From positions 1-12,967 of the forward strand of contig NWUY0300051926.1 of the NCBI GenBank assembly GCA_004151065.3: DNA of 12,967 nucleotides. Reading direction: 5' to 3'. The translations under genes were made by a program, and so were the position numbers. The notes under the pieces were generated by a model. That model was not told the origin of the DNA and made no database searches. It saw only the letters and a list, made by a program, of their open reading frames with translations. This document shows, piece by piece, positions 1 to 8,423 of this stretch. This DNA comes from Larix sibirica (Eukaryota; Streptophyta; Pinopsida; Pinales; Pinaceae). Position 1 is the stretch's first letter. Every line of letters starts with the position of its first letter.

Positions 1-57
1 CACACACACACACACACACACATGCACACACACGCGCGCGCGCGCGAGAGAGAGAGC
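1..57. repeat. Compound microsatellite (CA)n-(CG)n-(GA)n
   Basis: A run of CA dinucleotides with one TG interruption passes into seven CG units (33-46) and then a GA run (to 56). Bases 1-46 alternate pyrimidine and purine without a break, a composition that favours Z-DNA. The tract starts at base 1, so its true left end lies outside the window. Confidence 0.95.
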
Positions 58-1205
58 TTAGGCACACATTTTCATCTTGCAACCAATAAACCATTATGTT
101 AGTAGGAGGAACACATCTACCTCTTTGGGACACCCCTATTGGCATAAGGGTCATGGTATATTATTAGGACTTATATGTTGTCATAGACAAGACTTCCCAA
201 TGGATATGGGATAACACACAAGAGGAGAAGATATTTTAAAGTTGTGGAATTTTTTGTAAAATGCAAAACATGAAATATGCAAATGCTTGTTATCATGTTT
301 ATGACTTGCTATTTATTACTCACACACACTTAGGAAACCCGAGTCATTGAGGAGGAGGGAAATTCCAAGCAAGCATGCATATCCATCTCATAACCAATTT
401 GACCTTAAGAGTAGCAATACCTCTCTCCCCAATTACAATAAGGAGAAATAGGGGAGACGAGCCTTGTAGACTTTGTTAGCATTATTAGGAAGTGTTGGAG
501 AAGTTGTTGGAGCAACAATTGACTAATGTTAATGCTCATGATCATTGACAATGCTCAAGATTGTTGGAAGAGCTTGGTCAAACTTGAACCCTTATCAATG
601 TTTGTTTACTTAAAAGTTGTAATTTTAAGACTTATTTGAACCAAAAAAATGGAAAAATCTTAAGTTTGTGGAGACCATCACACATTATCTCAATCTTTGT
701 TCATAATGCATCTATAATTTATGAAATAAATATAAGTAATCATTTGTACAATTTCCATCTACTTTCATCAACAAATAGTGTTTACACAATAAGTAGAGAA
801 GTGATACACTAAGAACTACATATATTTTTTGAAGTTCATATCATTTTGAACGATGCTCAAGATTATTGGGAACCATAAATGGAAGGTTACTTCCATGGAA
901 CAAATGGACCTTGAAGCATTTGTGGAATATAAAAGGCCACAAGAATGAAGGTGAGTAGTAGTATGACCCACTATTGGAAAAACCACCCCACTTTCATTTT
1001 GCAACATATACACTATGTATTCTCTTTAGCATTCCCTTCCCTAACTTCGAGAGTATGCTACGTACTCTTAAGGAATGATAAATACCATCATCACTATTTA
1101 CTTAGACACTTTGTTGAACCTTAACTTGAACCCCATTTAGAGAGGAGGTTGAGGATTTTCTCAAGCAAGCAAACTTGGGAATTTTTTTTTTTGTATCTTA
1201 GCAAT
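58..1205. other. AT-rich intergenic sequence, no gene seen
   Basis: No reading frame of convincing length or recognisable family is present on either strand. The only structure noted is a short dispersed repeat: the 17-mer at 551-567 recurs at 853-869 with one difference. A T-rich tract sits just before 1197. Confidence 0.6.
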
Positions 1206-1410
1206 TAACAACAACAACAACAACAACAACAATAGCAGCAGCATGGCCTAGCCAGACACCAATGATTGTATGGGACCCCCTTGTTTATGGGAAATGGACC
1301 CCTTTGCACAATGATTTGACTACTAAAGTCTAAAGAGGTATACATACACTACCTCCTTCGGATTTGAACCTATAAACTCCTAAGAGGAAACACATGTTTT
1401 AACCATTAAT
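1206..1410 (-). mobile_element. Probable tRNA-derived SINE with TTG-repeat tail
   Basis: Read on the minus strand, the element starts with a tRNA-like head. An A-box-like sequence (TGGTTAAAACATG) lies at 1405-1393, and a perfect B box (GGTTCAAATCC) at 1370-1360, 35 nt downstream, a spacing usual for an internal RNA polymerase III promoter. A tRNA-unrelated body of about 130 bp follows. It ends in a CTGCTGCTATTGTTG-type junction and a long TTG repeat, seen as (ACA)n at 1206-1232 on the plus strand. Plant SINEs with TTG tails, such as the tobacco TS family, are established. I could not find a convincing target-site duplication, so the outer limits are approximate. It could instead be a decayed tRNA pseudogene beside a microsatellite, but the order head, body, tail favours a SINE. 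Confidence 0.6.
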
Positions 1411-1970
1411 ATAATGTAACACCATACTTAAGGCTCCATTGGATATATATGGGTTTAAACTTGGGCACTTATTTATTTTTAAAGTCGATGCTTATTTATT
1501 GTTAGGTATTAGTAAAAAGTATGGTTATAAAGAATTCGATGGCTATGTGTACATTGGATACAAGTTGTTTGTCAAGTGAAAGTGGAACTCAAGGCTTTTA
1601 TCATGTAAATTCTTCAATTTATTATAAGATTTACAACTACATTGAGTGAAACTCATTAAATAAAAAAACCATGAATTATTGTAATTTTTTTTACAACACA
1701 ATTGTCTTTTTTAGGGTTACTATTTACATTCAACTCTAGGGTCCAATACTAGTTTTTTAAACCCTTTCACCAAGTTAAATAACTATATATAATTATTATT
1801 AGTTAGACCCTTGTTTTGACATCAACATTGCGCACTTTTTAAAGATAGGAGTTTCATTGTTATGTTTCCTGATTGGGTGCCTAAAGATGTGACGAGCTTT
1901 CCATTTCCCCCTTCTTTCATATATCTTTCCATTCAATTGAGGGGCTTATGATTGATGGAGGAGAAATTCA
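1411..1970. other. AT-rich intergenic sequence, nothing recognised
   Basis: There is no usable reading frame on either strand. If the LINE-like remnant at 1971-2459 once continued into a second ORF, that ORF would lie here on the minus strand, but no endonuclease or reverse-transcriptase motif is visible. Confidence 0.5.
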
Positions 1971-2459
1971 CTAGATACTCCTTTCTACTTCTATGTTGAA
2001 TGTGGCCTGTATTTCCTTCTTTGGATCTGAATTGTTTGAGTCATGATGTCTCTTCATTCCACCTAAGGGATTTCCAATTGTAACTATCTGCATTGAAGGC
2101 AAAGGATCCAATGCCATATCCATAGCACCACCCTCAAAGGGAGGGTTGGGGACTTGAATCAATGTTGTTGGTATAGGGTTTGGTACCAACTAAGTTGATG
2201 TTATTGGTTTTGGTTGATTTGCATGTTAGTTTGGAGCCACCTTTGGAGGGTTCTTGTCCAATATTTAAGTTTTTGTCCTTGAGGGACATATTTGTTGGAC
2301 ATGATTCATGTGAATGGCCTATTTCTTGGTAGGATTTGCAATGGAAGGTGCTGCATTCTCTTAATCCAATACTTGGGTCCATTTAAAATTGTCCCACTTT
2401 AAAACAATCTTGTCTAATAAATCAATAATGACATCAATTTGAACGCAAATTTGAGCATA
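1971..2459 (-). pseudogene. Broken ORF1-like (gag-type) fragment of a LINE-class retroelement
   Basis: Three minus-strand frames carry pieces of one nucleic-acid-binding protein. At 2459-2364 the frame reads YAQICVQIDVIIDLLDKIVL followed by a KWDNFKWTQ stretch, then stops (TAA). This resembles the segment that precedes the zinc knuckle in plant LINE ORF1 proteins of the DUF4283 plus zf-CCHC_4 type. The match continues in a second frame (2382-2134), where residues from F13 read FHCKSYQEIGHSHESC (2346-2299). That is a knuckle of form C-x2-Y-x4-H-x4-C, with the second zinc-binding Cys replaced by Tyr. A third frame (2189-1971) carries a low-complexity, Pro/Asn-rich linker. The frame changes, the internal stop and the lost Cys mark it as dead. 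No reverse transcriptase is seen next to it. The LINE assignment comes from family resemblance only; another gag-like source is possible. Confidence 0.55.
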
Positions 2460-3590
2460 GATAATGATTCCCTTTTGAACTAACTTATGCTTTCCTTTAT
2501 AAATCTATGTAATGCATAGCATGTTTTTTTTGCACTTGCAAAATCCACAAATGAATGGGGTGATTCAATAGTCATGGTAGTTGGATAAAATCCAAGAAAC
2601 ATGGTATAATGAAGAGACTAGCACTACCAAAACCATAGTTTTGTCTTCCAATTTTTGTTGTTGTTGTTGTGATCTTCAATGTTGAGAAGAAAATAACAAA
2701 TAAGCCCTTGTGCATAGATATATTGAATATTTTGTGGTCCTTGTGAAGTTCTTTATTTATGAAGCATTATCATTTACAACTAGAGCCCATTAAAATGAAA
2801 AATCATGATGGTGTTGGTAGTGAGTGACAATCTTGTTAATGTTTGGCATGTGCTTATGTAACTAGGATCCTTTTGATCTCTCCACTATGAAGGTGCTTGG
2901 TTGAAGAGTCTTTGGATCATTGTTTACTTGGAAAATATGTCTCTAGGAAACCCTCAAGCACTTCCCCTCATTTCGAGGATGGTATCTCGTGTAAGTGGGA
3001 AACATAGACTAAGTGCATCTAACTAGACAAGGACTTCGAGTGTGACCCACAAATATTTAGTACATCATAGAGGCAACCAACCTGAGGACATGACCTTAAA
3101 TTCAGAGTCCCAAATTTACAATAGAATCTTTACACTTAATTTTTGCATGGGTAAGACAACTTATAAGAAGCAATACATGTCTTTGAGAATTTGAATTTTG
3201 GTGGGTGAATATTAAAATCCTCACTTAACCATCATACCAAAATCTTGTTAACAACAATATTACTTTATAATTACCCCTAAAGTAAAATTTTCATTTTAAA
3301 ACACTTTAATGTGATCATTATCTATGGTTTACTTAATATAACTTTTAAATATTGGACCATCCCATTAGGAACAAAATCCTAACATAGAGTAAGTTGGTGT
3401 TAGAGTGTAATTGTATGATAGACAACCTATCCCATCCAAAGTGGTTTTTGGATTAGACGACACACTCTTTTCCTTTGACATGGTCCAAGCCTTTGCCAAA
3501 GGTCCCAATGTTATGTTATTGAGAGATAAGAAGTACATTTTTTTTTTTGTCTTTAAACAATTTAGTGAAAGAATTGCAATTATATTATAA
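2460..3590. other. Intergenic sequence, no gene seen
   Basis: All frames are short and interrupted. A short (TTG)n run lies at 2654-2670 and a poly-T run at about 3538-3548. The first 150 bases may hold further, unrecognisable sequence of the ORF1-like remnant, since that protein would extend to higher coordinates on the minus strand. Confidence 0.5.
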
Positions 3591-3782
3591 ATTAATTTAA
3601 AAAAATGTTAAACCACAATTTTAATGGGATAACATTATAATATTAATATAATTTCATTACAATTTCAAAATAAAAAAAATTAATTTAAAAACTCAAAAAA
3701 TATTAAACCACACTTTTTTAAAGAGATAAAATTACAATATTAATATAATTTCATTACAATTTGAAAATTAAAAAAAATTATA
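3591..3782. repeat. Diverged tandem duplication, period about 88-97 bp
   Basis: A unit beginning ATTAATTTAAAA at 3591 is repeated from 3679. Both copies then carry TTAAACCACA and a shared AATATTAATATAATTTCATT block (near 3638 and 3735), followed by an A-rich end. The spacing grows from 88 to 97 bp along the unit, so the copies have gained indels and are old. The sequence is extremely AT-rich and non-coding. Confidence 0.75.
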
Positions 3783-3792
3783 AAATAAGGAA

Positions 3793-3955
3793 AAATCACA
3801 TATGGACAAGTAACCCACATCCCTTCCTTTATGGTTCCTCTTTCCATCTCACAAAATTGAAATAAGGTAGAAACCACAAATACACAAGTAAGTAAACCCA
3901 CACCCCTTCCTTCATGGTTCCTTCTTTCCATCTCACAAAATTGGAATAAAGTAGA
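3793..3955. repeat. Diverged tandem duplication, period about 78-84 bp
   Basis: Two copies of a CACAAGTAA...ACCCACA...CCCTTCCTT.ATGGTTCC...TTTCCATCTCACAAAATTG module occupy 3793-3870 and about 3871-3955. The spacing shifts from 78 to 84 bp because the second copy has small insertions (for example an extra AGTA). It directly follows the AT-rich duplication at 3591-3782 but its unit is unrelated to that one. A 63-codon minus-strand frame spanning it merely translates the repeat and is not a gene. Confidence 0.75.
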
Positions 3956-4252
3956 GCGTGATCATTTGTATAAAATAAATTATATCCAGCAACCATCTTC
4001 CTTCACAGGACATAATTTATTCTATTAATCTATGTTCAAAGAAGAAAATGGCGATATGTAGAAGACCTCTCCTTCTTACTGACAAGGACTTTCCCCTTTC
4101 ACCTAATTGTGTCATTTTGTACAGCAAAGCAATGTCGGCACACGTTTTTTTGGTATTTTCCTTTGTATTACGAAGATAAAGATTTTGAGTAAATTTTTAG
4201 TGTATAAAGTTTGTAAATAGAATATATCATATATTCGTTCTTCTTCAATAAG

Positions 4253-4303
4253 TGGAATTTGTGTTTTTTTCACGGTAGTGGAATTTGTTTTTTTTCATGG
4301 TAG
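4253..4303. repeat. Short direct duplication, about 26 bp, at the tail of a SINE-like element
   Basis: TGGAATTTGTGTTTTTTTCACGGTAG (4253-4278) is followed at once by a near copy starting TGGAATTTGTTTTTTTTCATG (4279-4303). The second copy is the junction of the SINE-like insertion at 4279-4474, so target-site plus tail sequence appears to have been duplicated. Confidence 0.75.
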
Positions 4304-4474
4304 GTGAATTGGTGCGCTCTTTAGAGTGAGGGCGTTACGAATACACAACGAAATCAACAGATTCGAGTTAAATACACAACAAGAGCAAATTATTCGAGGT
4401 CGAACCCGGGTGGGGACGGCAACAACAGACAGCCCTAGCCACCCGGAATATACATTTGTCCCTTGGAATTTGTT
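4279..4474 (-). mobile_element. SINE-like insertion with 11-bp flanking direct repeats
   Basis: On the plus strand TGGAATTTGTT occurs at 4279-4289 and again at 4464-4474, like a target-site duplication. The enclosed sequence, read on the minus strand, carries an A-box-like TGGCTAGGGCTG at 4441-4430 and a B-box-like GGTTCGACCTC (10 of 11 matches to GGTTCGANNCC) at 4406-4396. The start-to-start spacing is 35 nt, as in the element at 1206-1410. A body of about 100 bp follows, then an A-rich tail (the T-run from 4288 on the plus strand) running into the direct repeat. Head, body, A-tail and flanking repeat are the expected SINE layout. I do not recognise the family. A 61-codon minus-strand frame across it is a by-product. 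Confidence 0.55.
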
Positions 4475-4650
4475 AACCACATTTCATCATATCTACTAAA
4501 ATTACATTCAAATTAACAAATTGATATTTGAATCTTGCAACTCAATCCCATCAACTAAAGAAGATATTCAAATAATTCCTTTCCAATTAACCATGTAATA
4601 AAAAGATCTATACAAGAAAAATCATAAATTGCAATCTTTTATTCTAATTA

Positions 4651-4657
4651 TATAAAT
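4651..4657 (+). promoter_or_regulatory. Candidate TATA box
   Basis: TATAAAT is a good match to the plant TATA consensus and lies where the composition changes from AT-rich to mixed. It is about 770 bp upstream of the COBL start codon, which is far, and TATA-like strings are common in such AT-rich DNA, so this is only a candidate. Confidence 0.2.
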
Positions 4658-4994
4658 CGAGGAATGAATGAAATTGCAATCTTAATGATGGATATTACGG
4701 TTTCAAAATGGTCAAACTCTCTCACAAAAATAAAATAAAACGATTTAGGTTTATACCACAATTACACCACCCAGCCAGTTTGTTCACCATTGATGGATCT
4801 TGAAACGAGATAGGGAGCGTGAGTAATACTCAAAGCTCGGCCAATAAGAATACAGATTGCTGGGAAGTCTCCATCAATGATAATGATTGACATTTTTAAA
4901 ACGTTGTCCATTAAGATACACAACTCCCGAGTCCCAAGGCACCAGGACAAAACTCCTCACGCCGACAACAAAGGAGAATCATTGGTCACTAACC

Positions 4995-5120
4995 ATGGTT
5001 AAGGAAGTAACCCCGGGTCCACCGAACGTCCCTCCTTCACCAGCAACGCCAGCTGCTGTGCAAAAATCTAGGTCTACGGTTTCGTTGCCAGTTGGAGCCG
5101 CGTGCTTCGATTTTGTGTGA
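4995..5120 (+). other. Possible upstream ORF, 41 codons, Pro-rich
   Basis: An ATG in good plant context (AACCATGG) opens a 41-codon frame. It begins MVKEVTPGPPNVPPSP and ends at TGA, 302 bp before the COBL start. The frame also extends upstream to an ATG at 4887 (77 codons). The product is rich in Pro, Ala and Val and matches no family I know. If it lies in the mature leader it could lower translation of COBL. It could equally be a chance frame in GC-richer sequence. Confidence 0.25.
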
Positions 5121-5330
5121 GGTACCTAGAGAGAGAAGAGAGCTTATGATATCTTTTGCTTGCTTGTCCGAGAAGAAGGGGATTATTCATGTTCATAAGC
5201 TGCTTATGAGAGACTGCTTCTGAAATCTTTTGCCCGTGGCGGTTGCTCAGTTCGGCGGTTGCTGGATGGATGCCATTGCCAATACCAATATTGATATTGG
5301 TTGGTGTTGGTGATACGTCTTGTTTGAAGG

Positions 5331-5366
5331 TTCTGGGTCTGGGTCTGGGTCTGGATCTGGATCTGG
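5331..5366. repeat. Hexamer repeat NTCTGG x6 in the COBL leader
   Basis: Six consecutive hexamers read TTCTGG, three GTCTGG and two ATCTGG. The array ends 56 bases before the COBL start codon, so it is probably within the 5' UTR, where its copy number could vary between individuals. Confidence 0.85.
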
Positions 5367-5422
5367 CTATTGAGTAGCATTTACGCTAGAAAGTGAAGTA
5401 ATCATCAGGAGCAATCAACAAC

Positions 5423-8400
5423 ATGGGACTCTATGATGCCAATACCAACAGGAGGGTCCAGAGTTGTTGGTGCTTCACATCTGGGATTTTGCTGGGATTA
5501 ACACTCATTATAGCATTTGCATTCACCCCCACTGGTAAGGCTTTTTATCCAACCCACATTTCGGTGCAATTGATTATTCTGATTGTATTTTTGTCTGCAG
5601 GGACAGGGATCTATCCTGCCATTGTTCATCTAAACTTTTCACTTTTCATTCCAGTACTCATTTTGCTTAAAAAATGTCACAAGAACTCTTTTATCTTCAT
5701 TTGAATGCAAAATGCTGCTTGATCTCAAATGCAGATGCTCTGCATCTGATGCATTCATTTTGTGTTTATAATATGTTGATTGTTTTCTTTGGAGTTTATA
5801 TCTAGGGCTGATTTTACAATCTGTTTATTGAAGTGAGATATTGTTTTATGTAGGAGCGTATGATCCACTAGATCCAAACGGCAACATAACAATAAAATGG
5901 GATATCATGTCTTGGACACCGGATGGTTATCTGGTTAGTACCCATCCACTCTACAGCTCACACTCACACTCTTCCCTTGCAGAGATCCTTCATAGACTAG
6001 GTTTTATTTTGTAGTAGTTGCAAAAAGTTATGGATCCACAGCGGTGGTGATGAGTATCCACACCTGATACTTGCACCCATTGCACTCTTTGAAAGAAAAA
6101 TGTTTTTGCCAACGGGTTTGTAGAAAAATGTGTTTGTCAGTCTAACTGATTTTTTCTGTTTACTCTGCTTAAATTTATAGAGGACAGCCGTATATGTGTT
6201 TACTTGTAGCTTTCTTATATTCCCACTATGGTCCGCAACCAGTATTCAATTGCCCTAAAGAGAAGTTATTGTCTTAGCTGGTAGGGCTGTAGCCATGCTT
6301 CAATGGGATTAATTACCCAAATCTTCAACTTTTTAAAGACGGGCCTTGCATATCAAGAGTTTACTTCTCCTATGGTCTGTACATTCAATATAAAGATAAA
6401 GGTCATGGCCCTGTATATTAACAGTCGGACATCTCCACCGTACACCCACAAAGACACCTAATTCTTCCTTAATACAAGGCCATGCTTCTATGAGATTAAT
6501 TAGCCACATCTTACGTGTACACTATCCTTACTTCCTGAAGCTTTCAATTGATGCCATTAGTGACTTTAACTTCAGGGGAAAAAGTTTGGCAAAGGGAGAG
6601 ATGCCAACAGAGAACTCTACAATTTGCTTGCAATCATATGTACCATTGGTCTAAGAAACTTCCATTTTTACCCTTGCAGGCTGTTGTGACTATGAACAAT
6701 TTTCAGCAGTACAGACACATACAGAGTCCTGGATGGTCTTTGGGGTGGACTTGGGCAAAGAAGGAGGTGATTTGGTCAATGGTTGGTGCTCAGACAACAG
6801 ATCAAGGGGATTGTTCCAAGTACAAAGGAAATATTCCACATTGTTGCAGGAAAGATCCCACTGTTGTAGATTTATTACCAGGAACTCCTTACAACCAACA
6901 GATTGCTAATTGCTGTAAAGGTGGAGTGATTGCCTCCTGGGCCCAAGATCCAATTAATGCTGTAAGTGCCTTCCAAGTCAGTGCGGGTAATGCAGGAACC
7001 ACTAACAAAACAGTGCGCTTGCCCAAAAATTTTACTCTCAGGGCACCTGGACCAGGGTATACTTGTGGCCCTGCTAAGATAGTCCGGTCGAGTAAGTTCC
7101 TTTCTGCAGATGGCCGTCGTGTCACTCAAGCACTCAGTAAGTTTCCTCTACACAAATATTTCTGGATTATGTTTATCTTAAGCTTTTGGCATCTTCTTAT
7201 GAGGTTTTTTACTTTTGTGACATGCTGCTTTCTTAATTGGTGAAATGGTTTTCTTTTTGCAGTGACATGGAATATTACATGTACATACTCCCAATTTCTA
7301 GCGCAGAAAACACCAAGTTGCTGTGTCTCACTATCATCATTCTACAATGATACTATAGTCCCGTGTCCAGCTTGTACATGTGGTTGCCAGAATAATATTA
7401 CCCAACCGGGCAGTTGTATTGAGTAAGTTCACAATTTTATGTTTTCAGCAATTATTGGATATGATTGCTGGATGATGAACTTGACTTTTTCCATAGCCCT
7501 TAGCATACATCACCAGTCATATGAATGTGAATCTCCACTTAATGCATAGTTTTTTTGCCAAGCCTATGCATCCTACTTCAAGGTGGGTTTGTGAAGACAT
7601 TGGTCAACTGATAAACAAAGTAACTTCTATGTCAACAAGTCGGGGATAACTCACCAGTACTGTCTTTTTCTCGGTGAACGGGAATTGGTACTGACATTTG
7701 ATGTTCTGCAATTTCTATGCAGGGAAAAATCACCAATACTGTCTACTCCGGGTATAAACACGCCAAATAAAAACTTAGCCCCTTTAATACAATGCACCCC
7801 TCACATGTGCCCAATCAAACTACATTGGCATGTCAAGTTGAATTACAAGGAGTATTGGAGAGTGAAAGTCACAATTACAAATTTCAATTACAGGATGAAT
7901 TACACACAATGGAACATTGTTGTCCAGCACCCGAATTTTGATAATGTGACCCAATTGTTCAGCTTCAACTACAAGCCATTAACACCGTATGGGACAATAA
8001 GTAAGTAGATCTTTTGTACCCGGACTTCTTGTCCTAGTATGCTGGTCAAGCGTTTAGAACCTCAAGTTACGTTTTATTCTTAATTTCCTTGATGCCCTCA
8101 CAACTAACTTTGAGATAACCTGCTCTACAGATGACACGGCAATGCTTTGGGGAGTTAAATACTATAATGACATGCTCATGGAGGCTGGGCCAATGGGAAA
8201 TGTGCAATCTGAACTGCTGTTTCAGAAAGATTCGCATACATTTACTTTCAAACAAGGGTGGGGCTTTCCTCGGAGAGTATACTTCAATGGTGATGATTGT
8301 GTTTTGCCACCACCAGATGCATATCCATGGCTGCCAAACAGGAGTCCTCCTCTAAAGGTTGGGAAAGCCTTTCTCTTGATTGTTTCTCTTTTGGTTTCAG

Positions 8401-8423
8401 CATGTTTGATAGCCTTCCTATAG
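5423..8423 (+). CDS. COBL: COBRA-like GPI-anchored cell-wall protein, 6 exons, 459 aa
   Basis: Exons: 5423-5534, 5854-5933, 6680-7136, 7263-7422, 7723-8000 and 8131-8423. All five introns are GT-AG, and the phases join into 459 codons plus TAG without a stop. COBRA proteins sit on the outer plasma membrane and in the wall, and are needed for oriented cellulose deposition. Residues about 18-37 form a hydrophobic secretion signal. Residues 40-200 form the COBRA/CBM-like domain, starting AYDPLDPNGNITIKWDIMSW, with conserved Trp53, Trp58, Trp83, Trp87, Trp89 and a KGNIPHCC motif (113-120). The Cys-rich block at 223-268 contains the family's CCVS hallmark (236-239). Nine N-glycosylation sequons are visible (N48, 173, 181, 220, 245, 261, 329, 344, 363). 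The C-terminus has a probable GPI omega site at N432 (PNRS) and a hydrophobic tail (442-459). Length, exon count and the lack of a long N-terminal extension fit the COBRA/COBL1-6 clade rather than COBL7-11. The first ATG is chosen because it leads straight into the signal peptide. The exact orthologue is not assigned. Confidence 0.95.
5535..5853 (+). other. COBL intron 1 (319 bp, phase 1)
   Basis: The donor is GTAAGG after ...CCCACTG and the acceptor is TTATGTAG. Joining G|GA restores Gly38 and places the signal peptide directly before the COBRA domain. The intron is T-rich and holds no other feature. Confidence 0.9.
5934..6679 (+). other. COBL intron 2 (746 bp, phase 0) with an internal repeat
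   Basis: The donor is GTTAGT after Leu64 and the acceptor is CCCTTGCAG before Ala65. It is the longest intron of the gene. A segment of about 35 bp, GCCATGCTTCAATGGGATTA and following, at 6292-6326 recurs in diverged form at 6479-6513, 187 bp later. A weaker similarity precedes each copy (CTATGGTCCGCA / CTATGGTCTGTA), which suggests an old duplication inside the intron. Confidence 0.85.
7137..7262 (+). other. COBL intron 3 (126 bp, phase 1)
   Basis: The donor is GTAAGT and the acceptor is TTTTTGCAG. The split codon A|TG gives Met217 at the start of the Cys-rich exon. Reading through the donor keeps an open frame to a TGA at 7241-7243, so intron retention would give a truncated protein lacking the CCVS block and the anchor. 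Confidence 0.9.
7423..7722 (+). other. COBL intron 4 (300 bp, phase 2)
   Basis: The donor is GTAAGT and the acceptor is TCTATGCAG. The split codon GA|G gives Glu270. A 15-bp stretch in the intron (7651-7665, TCACCAGTACTGTCT) matches the first part of exon 5 (7730-7744) at 14 of 15 positions, possibly a local duplication across the splice site. Confidence 0.9.
8001..8130 (+). other. COBL intron 5 (130 bp, phase 1)
   Basis: The donor is GTAAGT and the acceptor is GCTCTACAG. The split codon A|AT gives Asn363 of an N-D-T sequon. Nothing else is seen inside. Confidence 0.9.

Larger units (their letters stand above)
4475..5422 (+). promoter_or_regulatory. Upstream region and probable 5' leader of the COBL gene
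   Basis: The first part (4475-4760) is AT-rich like the surrounding intergenic DNA. From about 4780 to the ATG at 5423 the sequence is clearly richer in G+C, which suggests transcribed leader or promoter-proximal sequence. A TATA-box-like TATAAAT is at 4651-4657. If it is used, the leader would be about 700 nt unless a 5'-UTR intron is removed. The leader holds a GA-rich stretch (about 5129-5142), a hexamer repeat (5331-5366) and a possible uORF (4995-5120). No transcription start can be fixed from the sequence. Confidence 0.4.

Noticed and set aside
816-1013. Minus-strand frame of 65 codons
   Set aside because: Low-complexity composition, no domain, no homologous neighbour.
1801-1860. Possible start of a LINE ORF2 on the minus strand (ATG at 1857-1855 reading MKLLSLK)
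   Set aside because: The frame ends after a few codons and no endonuclease or RT motif follows; too short to support.
4396-4441. A functional tRNA gene
   Set aside because: Only A- and B-box-like sequences are present; the rest does not fold into acceptor, anticodon and T arms, and the flanking direct repeats favour a SINE.
4762-4950. Minus-strand frame of 62 codons upstream of COBL
   Set aside because: No recognisable motif, and it overlaps the opposite-strand candidate leader; likely chance in GC-richer sequence.
6875-7129. Two minus-strand frames of 78-84 codons
   Set aside because: They are antisense shadows of the conserved COBL exon 3 and match no family.
6548-7243. A 231-codon plus-strand open frame taken as a gene
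   Set aside because: It is exon 3 of COBL with in-frame read-through of parts of introns 2 and 3; the COBRA similarity starts only at 6680 and ends at 7136.
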